Positions 1-8,275 of a stretch of DNA of 64,000 bases are shown in pieces (positions within the stretch are counted from its first letter, which is position 1; each line of letters starts with the position of its first letter). A program made the translations under genes and the position numbers. The stretch is from contig NZ_JARGYD010000006.1 of the NCBI RefSeq assembly GCF_029168315.1, positions 248,001 through 312,000 on the forward strand. The letters are read 5' to 3'. The notes beneath the pieces were generated by a model. That model was given only the letters and a program-made list of their open reading frames with translations, had not been told where the DNA came from and did not search any database. Origin of the DNA: Psychromarinibacter halotolerans (GTDB lineage Bacteria > Pseudomonadota > Alphaproteobacteria > Rhodobacterales > Rhodobacteraceae).

Positions 1-828
1 GACGTTCCCGCTTTGGATCGAATGCAGCAGCGCCGGGTGCCGTTCAAGCGCGGCGGCAATGCGGTCGGCTGCTTTCCTAAGCGCGGGAACCCGCGTTTCG
101 ATCATCGTGTCGAGGTTCGCGCGCGACAGCTCTCCGGAACAGTTCACCGCCGCCAGCACATCGCCGTCGGGGGACCGGACCGGAACCGCCACGGACAGGA
201 CACCGTATTCCAGCTGTTCAAGCGCCGCGGCGTGATCGTTGCGCCGGACGAAATCCAGCGCGGACTGTAGTTCCTCGGCGGATGAGATGGTGCGCGAGGT
301 GTACCGCTCGAACGAGACGGTGTCGAAATAGGTCTCGATGGCCTTCGGATCGGAGAACGCCAGAAGCACATGCCCCAGCGAGGTGCAGTAGATCGGCAGG
401 CTGTACCCGATGCGCGCGCGGAAGCGGTTATCGCGCATGCTGGAGATATGGGAAACGTACAGCACATGATTGCCGTTCAGCACGGCAAGCGACACCGCGT
501 CGTGGAATTCCTCGTGCACTTCCTGCAGGAAATGGTCGGCCACGTCCTTGATGTTCATCGAGTTCAGGAAGGCGGACCCAAGCGACAGCACCTTGGCGCG
601 CAGCAGGAACCGCTTGCCGTTCATGCCGACGTAGCCAAGCTTGCGAAGCGTGTGCAGCGACCGCCGCGCCGTGGCCGGGCTAAGACCGGTCTTCTCCGCG
701 ACTTCCTTCAGCGTCATCTCGGGGCTTTCGCGGGTGAACGACAGGATGACCTCCAGACCGCGGGCCAGTGACTCGACGAAATCGCGGTCACCCTCGTGTG
801 GTCTTTGCGACGCGGAGGTCTTGTTCAT
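1..828 (-). CDS. IclR-family transcriptional regulator (3' end outside window)
   Basis: The frame is open from an ATG at 828 to base 1, 276 codons without a stop, so the C-terminus lies just beyond the window; IclR proteins are usually 250-280 residues. An N-terminal winged helix-turn-helix is visible at about residues 38-62 (MTLKEVAEKTGLSPATARR). The ligand-binding domain follows, with IGYSLPIYCTSLGHVLLA and LEYGVLSVAVPVRSPDG. These blocks resemble PcaR/PcaU/PobR regulators of aromatic-acid catabolism. The likely ribosome site is GAGGCAAAG just before the ATG. It lies downstream of and co-directional with the module A operon but has its own probable promoter at 899-926. I infer that it controls that operon through the paired sites at 12339-12370. 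The effector is unknown. Confidence 0.9.
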   Translation of the reverse strand, partial: MNKTSASQRPHEGDRDFVESLARGLEVILSFTRESPEMTLKEVAEKTGLSPATARRSLHTLRKLGYVGMNGKRFLLRAKVLSLGSAFLNSMNIKDVADHFLQEVHEEFHDAVSLAVLNGNHVLYVSHISSMRDNRFRARIGYSLPIYCTSLGHVLLAFSDPKAIETYFDTVSFERYTSRTISSAEELQSALDFVRRNDHAAALEQLEYGVLSVAVPVRSPDGDVLAAVNCSGELSRANLDTMIETRVPALRKAADRIAAALERHPALLHSIQSGNV

Positions 829-898
829 CTTTGCCTCGAATCTTGACGCCGGCTGGCTTGGGGGGCGCATCTGACGCGTCCTGCCGGGGTTTCGGGTC

Positions 899-926
899 AC
901 TATAGTCTTCCGGCACCGAAGCTCAA
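899..926 (-). promoter_or_regulatory. Probable sigma-70 promoter of the IclR gene
   Basis: On the minus strand a TTGAGC (926-921) is followed after 16 bases by TATAGT (904-899), close to the -35/-10 consensus. It would give a leader of roughly 65 bases before the ATG at 828. It is the best match in this gap. Confidence 0.45.
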
Positions 927-958
927 ATGCTGCTGGCCGTGGCAGACGCCGGACATCG

Positions 959-990
959 GCTGGGACGGGCGCACCGGGACCCGTCCCGGC
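959..990 (-). terminator. Stem-loop after the YciI gene, probable end of operon A
   Basis: GGGACGGG (962-969) pairs perfectly with CCCGTCCC (980-987). The stem can be extended by three further pairs including one wobble, around a 10-base loop. It lies just downstream of the stop of the last gene of the operon. There is no run of T after it, so intrinsic termination is not certain. Confidence 0.45.
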
Positions 991-996
991 AGGGCG

Positions 997-1389
997 TCAG
1001 GTGAATTCGCCGCGCTGGTCCGAGAAGGTGACGCGCACGGTCACACCGCCTTCGTTCACCATCCACGGCCGGATGGTATAGGTGCGCGCGCCGCTGGCGT
1101 GCATGGGGTCTTCGTCGCACAGCGCGCGGGCCGCGTCGATCGAGGCCGCGCGCAGGACGAACATTCCGGTGCCGTCGAAGCTTTCGCTGTCCTCGCTTAG
1201 AAGCGGACCGGCGGCGACCATGTGCCCCTCGCGCTCCATCCGGACCTGATGGTCAAGATGCGCGGGCGTCACCTCGTTCAGCAGGTCTTCCTTGCCATCG
1301 ACGGGCGAGGTCACGACCACGTAAAGCTCGCGCTGCAGCATCCCGCGCGTCTTCTGCCGGACTTCTTCTGTGCTGATGTGATAGGCCAA
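997..1389 (-). CDS. YciI-family protein
   Basis: A small protein of about 130 residues with the YciI/muconolactone-isomerase-like ferredoxin fold. The HLDHQVRMEREGHMVAAGPL segment carries the conserved His-Asp region and the 'G..l.aGPl' turn of the family. YciI proteins are often found in aromatic catabolic operons, but their reactions are mostly unknown. I chose the TTG at 1389 because AAAGGAG lies 8 bases upstream of it; a GTG at 1398 would overlap that ribosome site. It is the last gene of operon A, 27 bases after the TRAP permease. A role in handling ring-cleavage products is only suggested by context. Confidence 0.8.
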   Translation of the reverse strand: MAYHISTEEVRQKTRGMLQRELYVVVTSPVDGKEDLLNEVTPAHLDHQVRMEREGHMVAAGPLLSEDSESFDGTGMFVLRAASIDAARALCDEDPMHASGARTYTIRPWMVNEGGVTVRVTFSDQRGEFT

Positions 1390-1415
1390 GGCGGTCACTC
1401 CTTTCGTGGGCTGGG

Positions 1416-2741
1416 TTATCTGGCAAGGACCAAAGCGATCTGCGGGAAGACGGCGAGGATGGCGACCAGCAGCAGCATACCCAGCAGGAACGGGAACGCG
1501 CCGCGGAAGATGGTGCCCAGCGTCAGGTCGGGGTCGTTCAGGCTGGATTTCACCACGAAGGCCGACAGACCGAAGGGCGGCGTCAACAGGCCCACCTCGA
1601 TCGAGACGATCGACACGATGCCGAACCAGATCGGGTCCAGCCCCATGCCTTCGATCACCGGCAGCATGATCGGGATGACGATCAGCAGGATCGAGACAGA
1701 GTCGATGAAGCAGCCCAGCACCAGAAGGATCGCCACGTAGCAGATCAGGAACCCCACGTATCCAAGGTTCAGCGCCGTGATGCCGTCCGCCACCGAGGCG
1801 GGCAGCCCGCTAAGCGACAGTGCGCGGCTGTACAGCGTGGCGGCGATGATCAGGAACAGGATCGAGACGTTGATGCTTCCCGTCTCCATCGACAGGCGCC
1901 ACAAGCTGCGCGGGCCAAGGCTGCGTCGCAGCAGGGCGATCACCAGCGCCCCCGCAACGCCGACTGCGCCGGCCTCGGTCGGGCTGAACTTGCCCGAGTA
2001 GATGCCGCCAAGGACCAGCAGGATCAGGATCAGCATCGGCGCGATCTTCGCCAGCAGGGTCGGGCCGCTCATCCGGGGCGGCAGGGCGGCGTTCTCGGGC
2101 AGGGGGGCGCCGTCCGCGCGCTGCCCGACCGACCCGGGGCGAAGCCGGGCGGTGATCAGGATGATGGCAGCGAAGATCAGCGCCAGCAGCGCGCCCGGCA
2201 GAAGCCCGGCCAGAAACAGGCGGCCGATGGATTCCTCGGCGATGATGCCATAGACGATCAGCAGCAGGCTGGGCGGTATAAGCATCCCCAGCACCGAGCT
2301 TCCCGCGACCGTGCCCACCGCCAGTTCCGCCGAATAGCCGTGGCGGCGCATTTCCGGCACCGCGATTTTAGAGAACACGGCCGCCGACGCGATGCTGACC
2401 CCGGTGATCGCGGCAAACACCGTGTTCGCGGCGACGGTCGCCACGCCCAGCCCGCCGCTTAGCCTTCGGAGCAGGGACTCGAACACGTCGAACGTGTCCC
2501 GTCCCATCCCCGAGGCAGAGACGATCATGCCCATCAGCACGAACAGCGGAATGACCCCGAAGAGATAATCGTTGACGGAATCGTTCGCCGCCGCCGCCAG
2601 AAAGCGACCGGCAAGCTCGGGCGACCGCATCGCGGCGATGCCGATCAAAGACGAGGTGATCAGCGCCAAAGCCACCGGCAGGCCGATCATGATGCCGAAC
2701 AGAAGAATGGCGATAAGCCAGAACCCGACCGAGATATCCAT
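1416..2741 (-). CDS. TRAP transporter large permease (DctM type), operon A
   Basis: A 441-residue membrane protein with the DctM family's many hydrophobic segments. It begins MDISVGFWLIAILLFGIMIG and contains the family blocks PLFVLMGMIVSASGM, LGMLIPPSLLLIVYG and LLTPPFGLSAFVVKSSL. DctM is the ion-coupled transport subunit of TRAP importers in the inner membrane. The ATG at 2741 overlaps the last base of the small-permease stop codon (TGATG), so translation is probably coupled. Longer upstream reading in this frame is only the shadow of the DctQ gene. Together with the DctQ and DctP genes it forms a complete importer, presumably for an organic acid used by the enzymes of the same operon. Confidence 0.95.
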   Translation of the reverse strand: MDISVGFWLIAILLFGIMIGLPVALALITSSLIGIAAMRSPELAGRFLAAAANDSVNDYLFGVIPLFVLMGMIVSASGMGRDTFDVFESLLRRLSGGLGVATVAANTVFAAITGVSIASAAVFSKIAVPEMRRHGYSAELAVGTVAGSSVLGMLIPPSLLLIVYGIIAEESIGRLFLAGLLPGALLALIFAAIILITARLRPGSVGQRADGAPLPENAALPPRMSGPTLLAKIAPMLILILLVLGGIYSGKFSPTEAGAVGVAGALVIALLRRSLGPRSLWRLSMETGSINVSILFLIIAATLYSRALSLSGLPASVADGITALNLGYVGFLICYVAILLVLGCFIDSVSILLIVIPIMLPVIEGMGLDPIWFGIVSIVSIEVGLLTPPFGLSAFVVKSSLNDPDLTLGTIFRGAFPFLLGMLLLVAILAVFPQIALVLAR

Positions 2742-3274
2742 CAGGAAGAATGCTCCGAAGAAGCCGCGCGGCGGGGCAGGGCCTCGCGCACCGCGTGGGC
2801 AAGGAATTGGATCGCGGCCAGACCGGCGCCATAGACGGCGATTGCCAGCACCGGCCAGCGCGGGAAGGTCATCACGCCGACGATTCCGACGAACTCCGAC
2901 CGGGTCCACGCGTTGCCAAGTTTCGGCAGGGTCCAGTTGACGATGCCGATGCAGATGGCCGCACCGATCAGGTGAAACAGGATGCCCAGGATCTTCGCCA
3001 GCCCCGGCGCGCCGGTCTGGATGCGGGCCAGCAGGAAATCGGCGCGGGTCAGGCGGTCGTTCCGCACGGCAGAGCCAAGCTGAAGGAACACGATGGCCAC
3101 GACGGAAGAGGCGACGATGTCTGCCACCCCGGCGATGGGCTGGTTCAGCAGGTTGCGGGACACGACGTCGAGACACATCAGGACGACGACCGCCCAGATC
3201 AGTAAGACGCCAATGACGTTGGAAATATCGACGACCACTCCAAGCGGCGTCAGTCGTGCGGATCGTGCCGCCAT
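2741..3274 (-). CDS. TRAP transporter small permease (DctQ type), operon A
   Basis: 177 residues with four predicted membrane segments (starting around residues 14, 47, 90 and 135), as usual for DctQ. The family feature LDVVSRNLLNQPIAGVADI lies at about residues 35-53. It partners DctM in the inner membrane. It is separated from the upstream binding-protein gene by about 85 bases that hold a GC-rich stem-loop and is translationally coupled to dctM. Confidence 0.92.
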   Translation of the reverse strand: MAARSARLTPLGVVVDISNVIGVLLIWAVVVLMCLDVVSRNLLNQPIAGVADIVASSVVAIVFLQLGSAVRNDRLTRADFLLARIQTGAPGLAKILGILFHLIGAAICIGIVNWTLPKLGNAWTRSEFVGIVGVMTFPRWPVLAIAVYGAGLAAIQFLAHAVREALPRRAASSEHSS

Positions 3275-3324
3275 GTCATGCCCTCCCTGCCGGCGGCTTC
3301 GGCCGCGCGTACGTTCCGTGTAGA

Positions 3325-3348
3325 CCGGGCGCCCGAACGGACGCCCGG
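3325..3348. other. Intercistronic stem-loop between dctP and dctQ, operon A
   Basis: CCGGGCG (3325-3331) pairs perfectly with CGCCCGG (3342-3348) around a 10-base loop. There is no T run. Its place directly after a binding-protein gene suggests a 3' mRNA-stabilising or attenuating hairpin that would favour binding protein over permease. Confidence 0.45.
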
Positions 3349-3358
3349 CCCGGGTGCG

Positions 3359-4453
3359 TTACTGCACTTCTTCGTCCCAGTTGCGCACCGGGGTCGCACC
3401 GGCTGCACGGGCGGCTTCCATGTAGGCTTTCAGCACCTCGCGCGCGGGCAGGCCCTGCGCCTCGTTGGCGTCGACCCACTGCTGGGCAAGGTTGGGCAGG
3501 CCGTCGAACCACGCCTGACGGTCCTCTGCCGACATCTCGGTGACGGTGATCGGCGGGTTCTGCGACGGGCCTTCCTCGGACAGGTAGGTTTTGATCTTCT
3601 CGACCCGTCCGTTCACGTCCTCGCCCACGGCGACCGAGTAGGTGCGCGCGGCCTCGCGGAAGGCTTGCTGAACCTCTTCGGGCAGACCTTCCCACACGTC
3701 CTTGTTCACGATCAGCCCACCGAAGAAAGTGGACCCAAGGTTGACCATCGTGACGTGCGGCGCGACCTCGAAGTATTTGATCGAGTTGGCGACCGACAAC
3801 GAGGTGTTGGCGCCCTCGGTCAGCCCGGTGGCGGCGTCGGTGTAGAAGGTGGTCGCGGCGCCATCCACGGGGATCGCGTCGGTGCCGCCCATCCACGTCC
3901 CGACGCTGCCGGGGGCAGAGATCTTCATGCCCGCGATGTCGGCCAGCGAAGTGACCGGGGACTTGGTGAACAACTGGTGCCCGTCGCCCGAGGTGGCCGA
4001 CAGAAAGACCACGTTCTGCCGATCCCATTCCTCTTGGAAGGCGGGAACGGTTTCGTTCAGGTCGTTGAAGACGTTCATCAACAGGACCGGATCGCTGGTC
4101 ACGCCGGGCAGGTAGCCGGTGATCTGGGTCAGCGGCAGGCGGCTGCCCTCGACAAGGCTGAACACCCAGCCGACATCGGCGATGCCGTCGCTGATCGCGG
4201 TCAGGGTTTCGTTTACCTTGTACAGCGTGCCGCTGTACATCTCGTTGAACTCGACGGTGTAGTTGCCGTCCTCGGCAAGGATGCGGTTCACCTCGGGGAT
4301 GAAGGTCTCGGTGATCTGGGCGACCCAAGCCACGGCCGGCGGGTGGCTGGCGCCGATGGTGATGTCGATCACCTCTTGCGCGGCGGCAAAGCCGGGCAGG
4401 CTGGCAAGGGCCAAGGCGGCCGTCGCCGTCCGAAAACGAGTCTGAAGCGTCAT
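3359..4453 (-). CDS. TRAP transporter substrate-binding protein (DctP type), operon A
   Basis: 364 residues, periplasmic. A signal peptide covers about residues 1-25 (basic N-terminus, hydrophobic core, AAA-Q cleavage region). The mature part has TRAP binding-protein blocks such as FNEMYSGTLYKVNETLTAIS, TSLADIAGMKISAPG and FFGGLIVNKDVWEGLP. The start at 4453 is set by GGAGGAG about 7 bases upstream and by the signal peptide; an in-frame ATG about 100 bases upstream would add a non-secretory extension. The stop is TAA. The gene lies between the flavin reductase and dctQ. The ligand is probably a carboxylate, since TRAP binding proteins usually hold one, but sequence alone does not name it. Confidence 0.93.
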   Translation of the reverse strand: MTLQTRFRTATAALALASLPGFAAAQEVIDITIGASHPPAVAWVAQITETFIPEVNRILAEDGNYTVEFNEMYSGTLYKVNETLTAISDGIADVGWVFSLVEGSRLPLTQITGYLPGVTSDPVLLMNVFNDLNETVPAFQEEWDRQNVVFLSATSGDGHQLFTKSPVTSLADIAGMKISAPGSVGTWMGGTDAIPVDGAATTFYTDAATGLTEGANTSLSVANSIKYFEVAPHVTMVNLGSTFFGGLIVNKDVWEGLPEEVQQAFREAARTYSVAVGEDVNGRVEKIKTYLSEEGPSQNPPITVTEMSAEDRQAWFDGLPNLAQQWVDANEAQGLPAREVLKAYMEAARAAGATPVRNWDEEVQ

Positions 4454-4551
4454 GTCGGGTCTCCTCCGATTGATGTGTCTTGCTCTGGTGGTAGGGGCGA
4501 TTGGTCCCCCGTTGGCCGCGGCCCGGTCCTCCTCCGGAACGCGGCGTGGTT

Positions 4552-5112
4552 TCATGGGGCGATCTTGGCCTGCCATTGCAGCAGGGCAGAGATCATGTCG
4601 TCCACCAGCCCCGCCGCGACCGTGTCGGTCAGGGCGCCGGTGTCGTCGAATTTCTGTGGTGCGAAGTTGATGAAGATCTCGGGCTTGTTGACCGGGTGCG
4701 CGTCCAGGAACACCAGCATCTGTCGTAGGTGATACTGCCCCCGCGCACCGCCCAGCATCGAGGTCGAGGCGCTCATGATCGCCACCGGCTTGCCCGCCAG
4801 CGGGGCGGGTTTGCCCCGCGACACCCAGTCGATGGCGTTCTTCAGAACGCCGGGGACCGAGAAGTTGTATTCCGGCGTCGCGAACACCACGGCATCGGCG
4901 GCTTGCGCCTGCGCGATCAGACGCTCCGCGGGCTTCGGAAACCCGTCCGCCATCAGGTCGGCGTCGAAATGCGGCAGGTCGGCGATCTGGGCCTGTTCGA
5001 AGCTGACATGATCGGGAAGACGGCTCGCGAAATGGCTTAGCAGCATAGAGTTGTACGACCCGGCGCGCAGGCTGCCGGAAAAGCCGAGAAGGCGGATGGG
5101 GGTGCCGGTCAT
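4552..5112 (-). CDS. NADPH-dependent FMN reductase family protein
   Basis: A flavodoxin-fold protein of 186 residues. The phosphate-binding loop GFSGSLRAGSYN is near the N-terminus and the flavin-contact motif TPEYNFSVPGVLKNAIDW is near residues 80-97. The family reduces FMN or quinones with NAD(P)H in the cytoplasm, often supplying electrons to monooxygenases or detoxifying quinones. The ATG at 5112 overlaps the LeuC stop as ATGA. No monooxygenase is seen in this operon, so quinone reduction (for example of a hydroxyquinol oxidation product) is one possible role. That role is inference. Confidence 0.88.
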   Translation of the reverse strand: MTGTPIRLLGFSGSLRAGSYNSMLLSHFASRLPDHVSFEQAQIADLPHFDADLMADGFPKPAERLIAQAQAADAVVFATPEYNFSVPGVLKNAIDWVSRGKPAPLAGKPVAIMSASTSMLGGARGQYHLRQMLVFLDAHPVNKPEIFINFAPQKFDDTGALTDTVAAGLVDDMISALLQWQAKIAP

Positions 5113-6515
5113 GACCAACCTCTGACGTCAACGAAATGCCCTGCAATCGCGGCGGCGGCGGCCATTGCCGGGGAAACAAGATGGGTGCGGCCGCGAAAGC
5201 CCTGCCGCCCCTCGAAATTGCGGTTCGAAGTCGACGCGCAGCGTTCGCCCGGCTCCAGCCGGTCGGGGTTCATCGCAAGACACATCGAACAGCCCGGTTC
5301 GCGCCATTCGAAACCGGCGTCGAGAAAGATGCGGTCCAGCCCCTCGGCCTCGGCCTGTTCGCGGACAAGGCCCGAGCCGGGGACGATCATGGCCGACACC
5401 CGGTCGTGCACGCGGCGGCCTTCGACCATGCGGGCGACAAGGCGCAGGTCCTCGATCCGGCCGTTGGTGCACGAGCCGATGAAAACCCGGTCCAGTTCGA
5501 TGTCCGTCACGCGCTGGCCGGGCAGCAGGCCCATGTAGTCCAGCGCCTGCCGCTTGGAGCGGCGCTGTGTCTCGTCGGTCAGGTCGGCGGGGTCCGGCAC
5601 GCTGCCCGCGACCGACACGACGTCCTCGGGGCTGGTGCCCCAAGTTACGACCGGCGGCAGGGCGGCGGCGTCCAGATGAACTTCGCGGTCGAAGACGGCA
5701 TCGGGATCGGACGGCAGCTGACGCCACGCGGCGACGGCGGTGTCCCATGCGTCGCCCTTCGGCGCGCGGGGGCGGTCCTTGAGGTAGGCGAAGGTTTTCT
5801 CGTCCGGTGCGATCAGGCCCGCGCGCGCGCCTGCTTCGATGGACATGTTGCAGACGGTCATCCGGCCTTCCATCGACAGCGCGCGGATCGCTTCGCCGGC
5901 GTATTCGATGACGTGGCCGGTCGCGCCGCCGGTGCCGATCTCGCCGATGATCGCAAGGATGATGTCCTTGGCGCCGACGCCTTCGGGCAGTTCTCCGTCG
6001 ACGGTCACGCGCATGTTCTTCGGCTTGCGCTGAACCAGCGTCTGCGTGGCCAGCACATGCTCGATCTCAGAGGTGCCGATGCCCATCGCGAAGGCCCCGA
6101 ACGCGCCGTGGGTCGAGGTATGGCTGTCTCCGCAGACGATGGTCGCGCCGGGCAGGGTGAAGCCCTGTTCCGGCCCGATGACGTGGACGATCCCCTGCCG
6201 CCGATCGGACCCGGCAAAGAAGTCGATACCGTTCTCGGCGGCGTTGCGTTCCAGCGTCTCGACCTGCAGGCGGCTGTCGGGGTCCGCGATCCCGGCTGCG
6301 CGGTTCAGCGTTGGGATGTTGTGGTCTGCGACGGCCAGCGTGTTCTCCGGCACCCGCACGGTGCGTCCCGCAAGGCGCAGCGCCTCGAACGCCTGCGGCG
6401 ACGATACCTCGTGCACCAGATGCCGGTCGACATAGATCAGCGACGTGCCGTCCGGCTGGGTGTCGATCAGGTGATCGTCCCAGATCCGGTCGAACATGGT
6501 CCGCGCCGCGCTCAT
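5109..6515 (-). CDS. leuC: 3-isopropylmalate dehydratase large subunit (LeuC), in a catabolic operon
   Basis: 468 residues, the normal LeuC length. The aconitase-fold motifs are intact: VCGDSHTSTHGAFGA at 128-142, and the three iron-sulfur cysteines at 349 (FIGSCTNGR), 409 and 412 (GCSMC). With LeuD it forms a hydro-lyase that isomerises 2- to 3-isopropylmalate; relatives hydrate maleate or citraconate. Starts and stops overlap on both sides (ATGA with LeuB and with the flavin reductase). The gene order D-B-C inside an aromatic or acid degradation operon is unusual. It could be the housekeeping leucine enzyme or a paralogue recruited for maleate-type intermediates; sequence motifs alone do not decide. 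Confidence 0.93.
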   Translation of the reverse strand: MSAARTMFDRIWDDHLIDTQPDGTSLIYVDRHLVHEVSSPQAFEALRLAGRTVRVPENTLAVADHNIPTLNRAAGIADPDSRLQVETLERNAAENGIDFFAGSDRRQGIVHVIGPEQGFTLPGATIVCGDSHTSTHGAFGAFAMGIGTSEIEHVLATQTLVQRKPKNMRVTVDGELPEGVGAKDIILAIIGEIGTGGATGHVIEYAGEAIRALSMEGRMTVCNMSIEAGARAGLIAPDEKTFAYLKDRPRAPKGDAWDTAVAAWRQLPSDPDAVFDREVHLDAAALPPVVTWGTSPEDVVSVAGSVPDPADLTDETQRRSKRQALDYMGLLPGQRVTDIELDRVFIGSCTNGRIEDLRLVARMVEGRRVHDRVSAMIVPGSGLVREQAEAEGLDRIFLDAGFEWREPGCSMCLAMNPDRLEPGERCASTSNRNFEGRQGFRGRTHLVSPAMAAAAAIAGHFVDVRGWS

Positions 6516-7642
6516 GCGACGGCTTCCGATGTCGCGCCCGCGCGCAGGGCCTCCGCGACGGCGGTGCCCATCTCGGCGGTGCTGACGGCGTTCTGCCCCG
6601 GTGCGGCGATGTCGGGGGTGCGCAGGCCCTGTTCCAGCACGCTTTCGATGGCGGCCTCGACCCGGTCGGCCAGATCGGGCTCGTCCAGCGAATAGCGCAG
6701 CGACATCGCCAGCGAGCCGATCATCGCCAGCGGGTTGGCAAAGCCTTGCCCCGCGATGTCGGGCGCGGACCCGTGGATCGGTTCATACAGCGACGGGCGG
6801 CTGCCGGTGACGGGGTCCGCATCGCCCAGCGACGCGGACGGCAGCATCCCAAGCGAGCCGGTCAGCATCGCGGCCACGTCCGACAGCAGGTCGCCGAACA
6901 GGTTGTCCATCACCAGCACGTCGAACTGACCCGGCTTGCGCACCAGCTGCATTCCAAGGTTGTCGGCAAGGATGTGTTCCAGCGTCACGTCCGCGAACTC
7001 GGCGGCGTGCAGGTCGGTGATCGTCTCGCGCCACAGGGTGCCGGTGCGCATCACGTTGTTCTTGTCGGCGGAATGGACAAGGTTCTTGCGCTTGCGGGCC
7101 AGATCAAAGGCGACGCGGCCGATGCGCTCGACCTCGGACGTCGTGTAGACCTGCGTGTCGACCGCGCGGCGCTGACCGTCCTGAAGCGTGACGATTTCCT
7201 TCGGCTGTCCGAAATAGACGCCCCCGGTCAGTTCCCGCACGACAAGGATGTCCAGCCCGGAAACCAGTTCCGCGTGCAACGACGAGGCGGTGGCAAGCGG
7301 GCCATAGCATTTCGCGGGCCGCAGGTTGGCATAAAGCCCCAACGCCTTGCGCAGCCCAAGGATGCCGATTTCCGGACGCAAGTGGAACGGCCCCTTGCCG
7401 TCCCATTTCGGGCCGCCGACCGCGCCGAAAAGCGTGGCGTCGGCGGCTTTGGCCAAGGCGATGGTTTCGTCCGACAGCGGGTTTCCCCGCGCGTCGATGG
7501 CCGCGCCGCCGACGAGGTCTTCCTCGGTCTCGAAGTGCGCCAGCCCCAGATCGGACAGCGCGGCCAGCACCTTGGCGGCCTCGGCCATGATCTCGGGTCC
7601 GATCCCGTCGCCGGGAAGAAGGAGAAGGTTATAGCTTGTCAC
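6512..7642 (-). CDS. leuB: 3-isopropylmalate dehydrogenase (LeuB)
   Basis: 376 residues from a GTG at 7642 that overlaps the LeuD stop (GTGA). A longer form beginning at 7669 would read through the end of leuD and is less likely. Visible motifs are LLLLPGDGIGPEI at the N-terminus, VVRELTGGVYFGQP at about 134-147 and VMDNLFGDLLSDVAAMLTGS. They match isopropylmalate dehydrogenase closely. The enzyme oxidatively decarboxylates 3-isopropylmalate with NAD; the wider family also includes D-malate, tartrate and homoisocitrate dehydrogenases. The RELTGG motif favours the LeuB branch. It is part of the coupled leuD-leuB-leuC block. Confidence 0.93.
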   Translation of the reverse strand: MTSYNLLLLPGDGIGPEIMAEAAKVLAALSDLGLAHFETEEDLVGGAAIDARGNPLSDETIALAKAADATLFGAVGGPKWDGKGPFHLRPEIGILGLRKALGLYANLRPAKCYGPLATASSLHAELVSGLDILVVRELTGGVYFGQPKEIVTLQDGQRRAVDTQVYTTSEVERIGRVAFDLARKRKNLVHSADKNNVMRTGTLWRETITDLHAAEFADVTLEHILADNLGMQLVRKPGQFDVLVMDNLFGDLLSDVAAMLTGSLGMLPSASLGDADPVTGSRPSLYEPIHGSAPDIAGQGFANPLAMIGSLAMSLRYSLDEPDLADRVEAAIESVLEQGLRTPDIAAPGQNAVSTAEMGTAVAEALRAGATSEAVA

Positions 7643-8274
7643 GGCTGGGTCCTGTCTTGCAGCAGCCACGGCCGGTTCGCGGCGTGGCGGGTCTCGAAGG
7701 CGGCGATCTCGGGATCGCGTTTCAGTGTCATGGCAACCTCGTCCAGCCCGTCCAGCAGCAGGCGGCGCTGATAGGGGCTGGTGGCGAAGGATATGCTGCC
7801 GCCGCCGGGAAGCCGGATCTCCTCGGCCTCCAGATCGACGGTCAGGCTTGGGTCGTTCGCGGTTTCGGCGTGAACGAACAGCTGTTCCAGTTCATCGGGC
7901 TGCACGCGAACCGGCAGAAGGCCGTTCTTGAAGCAGTTGTTGAAGAAGATGTCGCCGAAGCTGGTTGAGATCACGCAGCGAAAGCCGCAGTCCATCAGCG
8001 CCCAGGGCGCCTGTTCTCGCGACGAACCACAGCCGAAATTATCGCCCGCGATCAGGATGCTGGCACCCTCATAGCGCGGCTGGTTGAGGGCAAACTCTGG
8101 GTCGGGCATGCCGTCGTCCAGCAGGCGGCGTTCGATCAGCAGCCCTTCGCCCAGCCCGGTCCGGGTGATCAGCTTGAGGTACTGCTTGGGGATGATCATG
8201 TCGGTGTCGACATTGACCAGCCGTAACGGCGCGGTGCGCCCGGTGTGGGTGACGAAAGGCTCCATCGCGGGCAT
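7639..8274 (-). CDS. leuD: 3-isopropylmalate dehydratase small subunit (LeuD)
   Basis: 211 residues, the usual LeuD size. The swivel-domain motif GDNFGCGSSREQAPWAL lies at 77-93, and the N-terminus has VNVDTDMIIPKQYLK. It supplies the substrate-specificity half of the LeuCD dehydratase. The ATG at 8274 follows the upstream dehydrogenase stop after one base, so it is tied to the catabolic genes in one transcript. It overlaps leuB by GTGA. Confidence 0.93.
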   Translation of the reverse strand: MPAMEPFVTHTGRTAPLRLVNVDTDMIIPKQYLKLITRTGLGEGLLIERRLLDDGMPDPEFALNQPRYEGASILIAGDNFGCGSSREQAPWALMDCGFRCVISTSFGDIFFNNCFKNGLLPVRVQPDELEQLFVHAETANDPSLTVDLEAEEIRLPGGGSISFATSPYQRRLLLDGLDEVAMTLKRDPEIAAFETRHAANRPWLLQDRTQP

Positions 8275-8275
8275 G

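Noticed and set aside
2742..3176. N-terminal extension of the first DctM gene beyond 2741
   Set aside because: The extra sequence is Arg-rich, has no membrane segment and lies inside the DctQ gene. The ATG at 2741 overlaps the DctQ stop.
4454..5179. Extended start of the operon A DctP protein
   Set aside because: It would run across the flavin reductase gene and hide the signal peptide. The ATG at 4453 has a good ribosome site.
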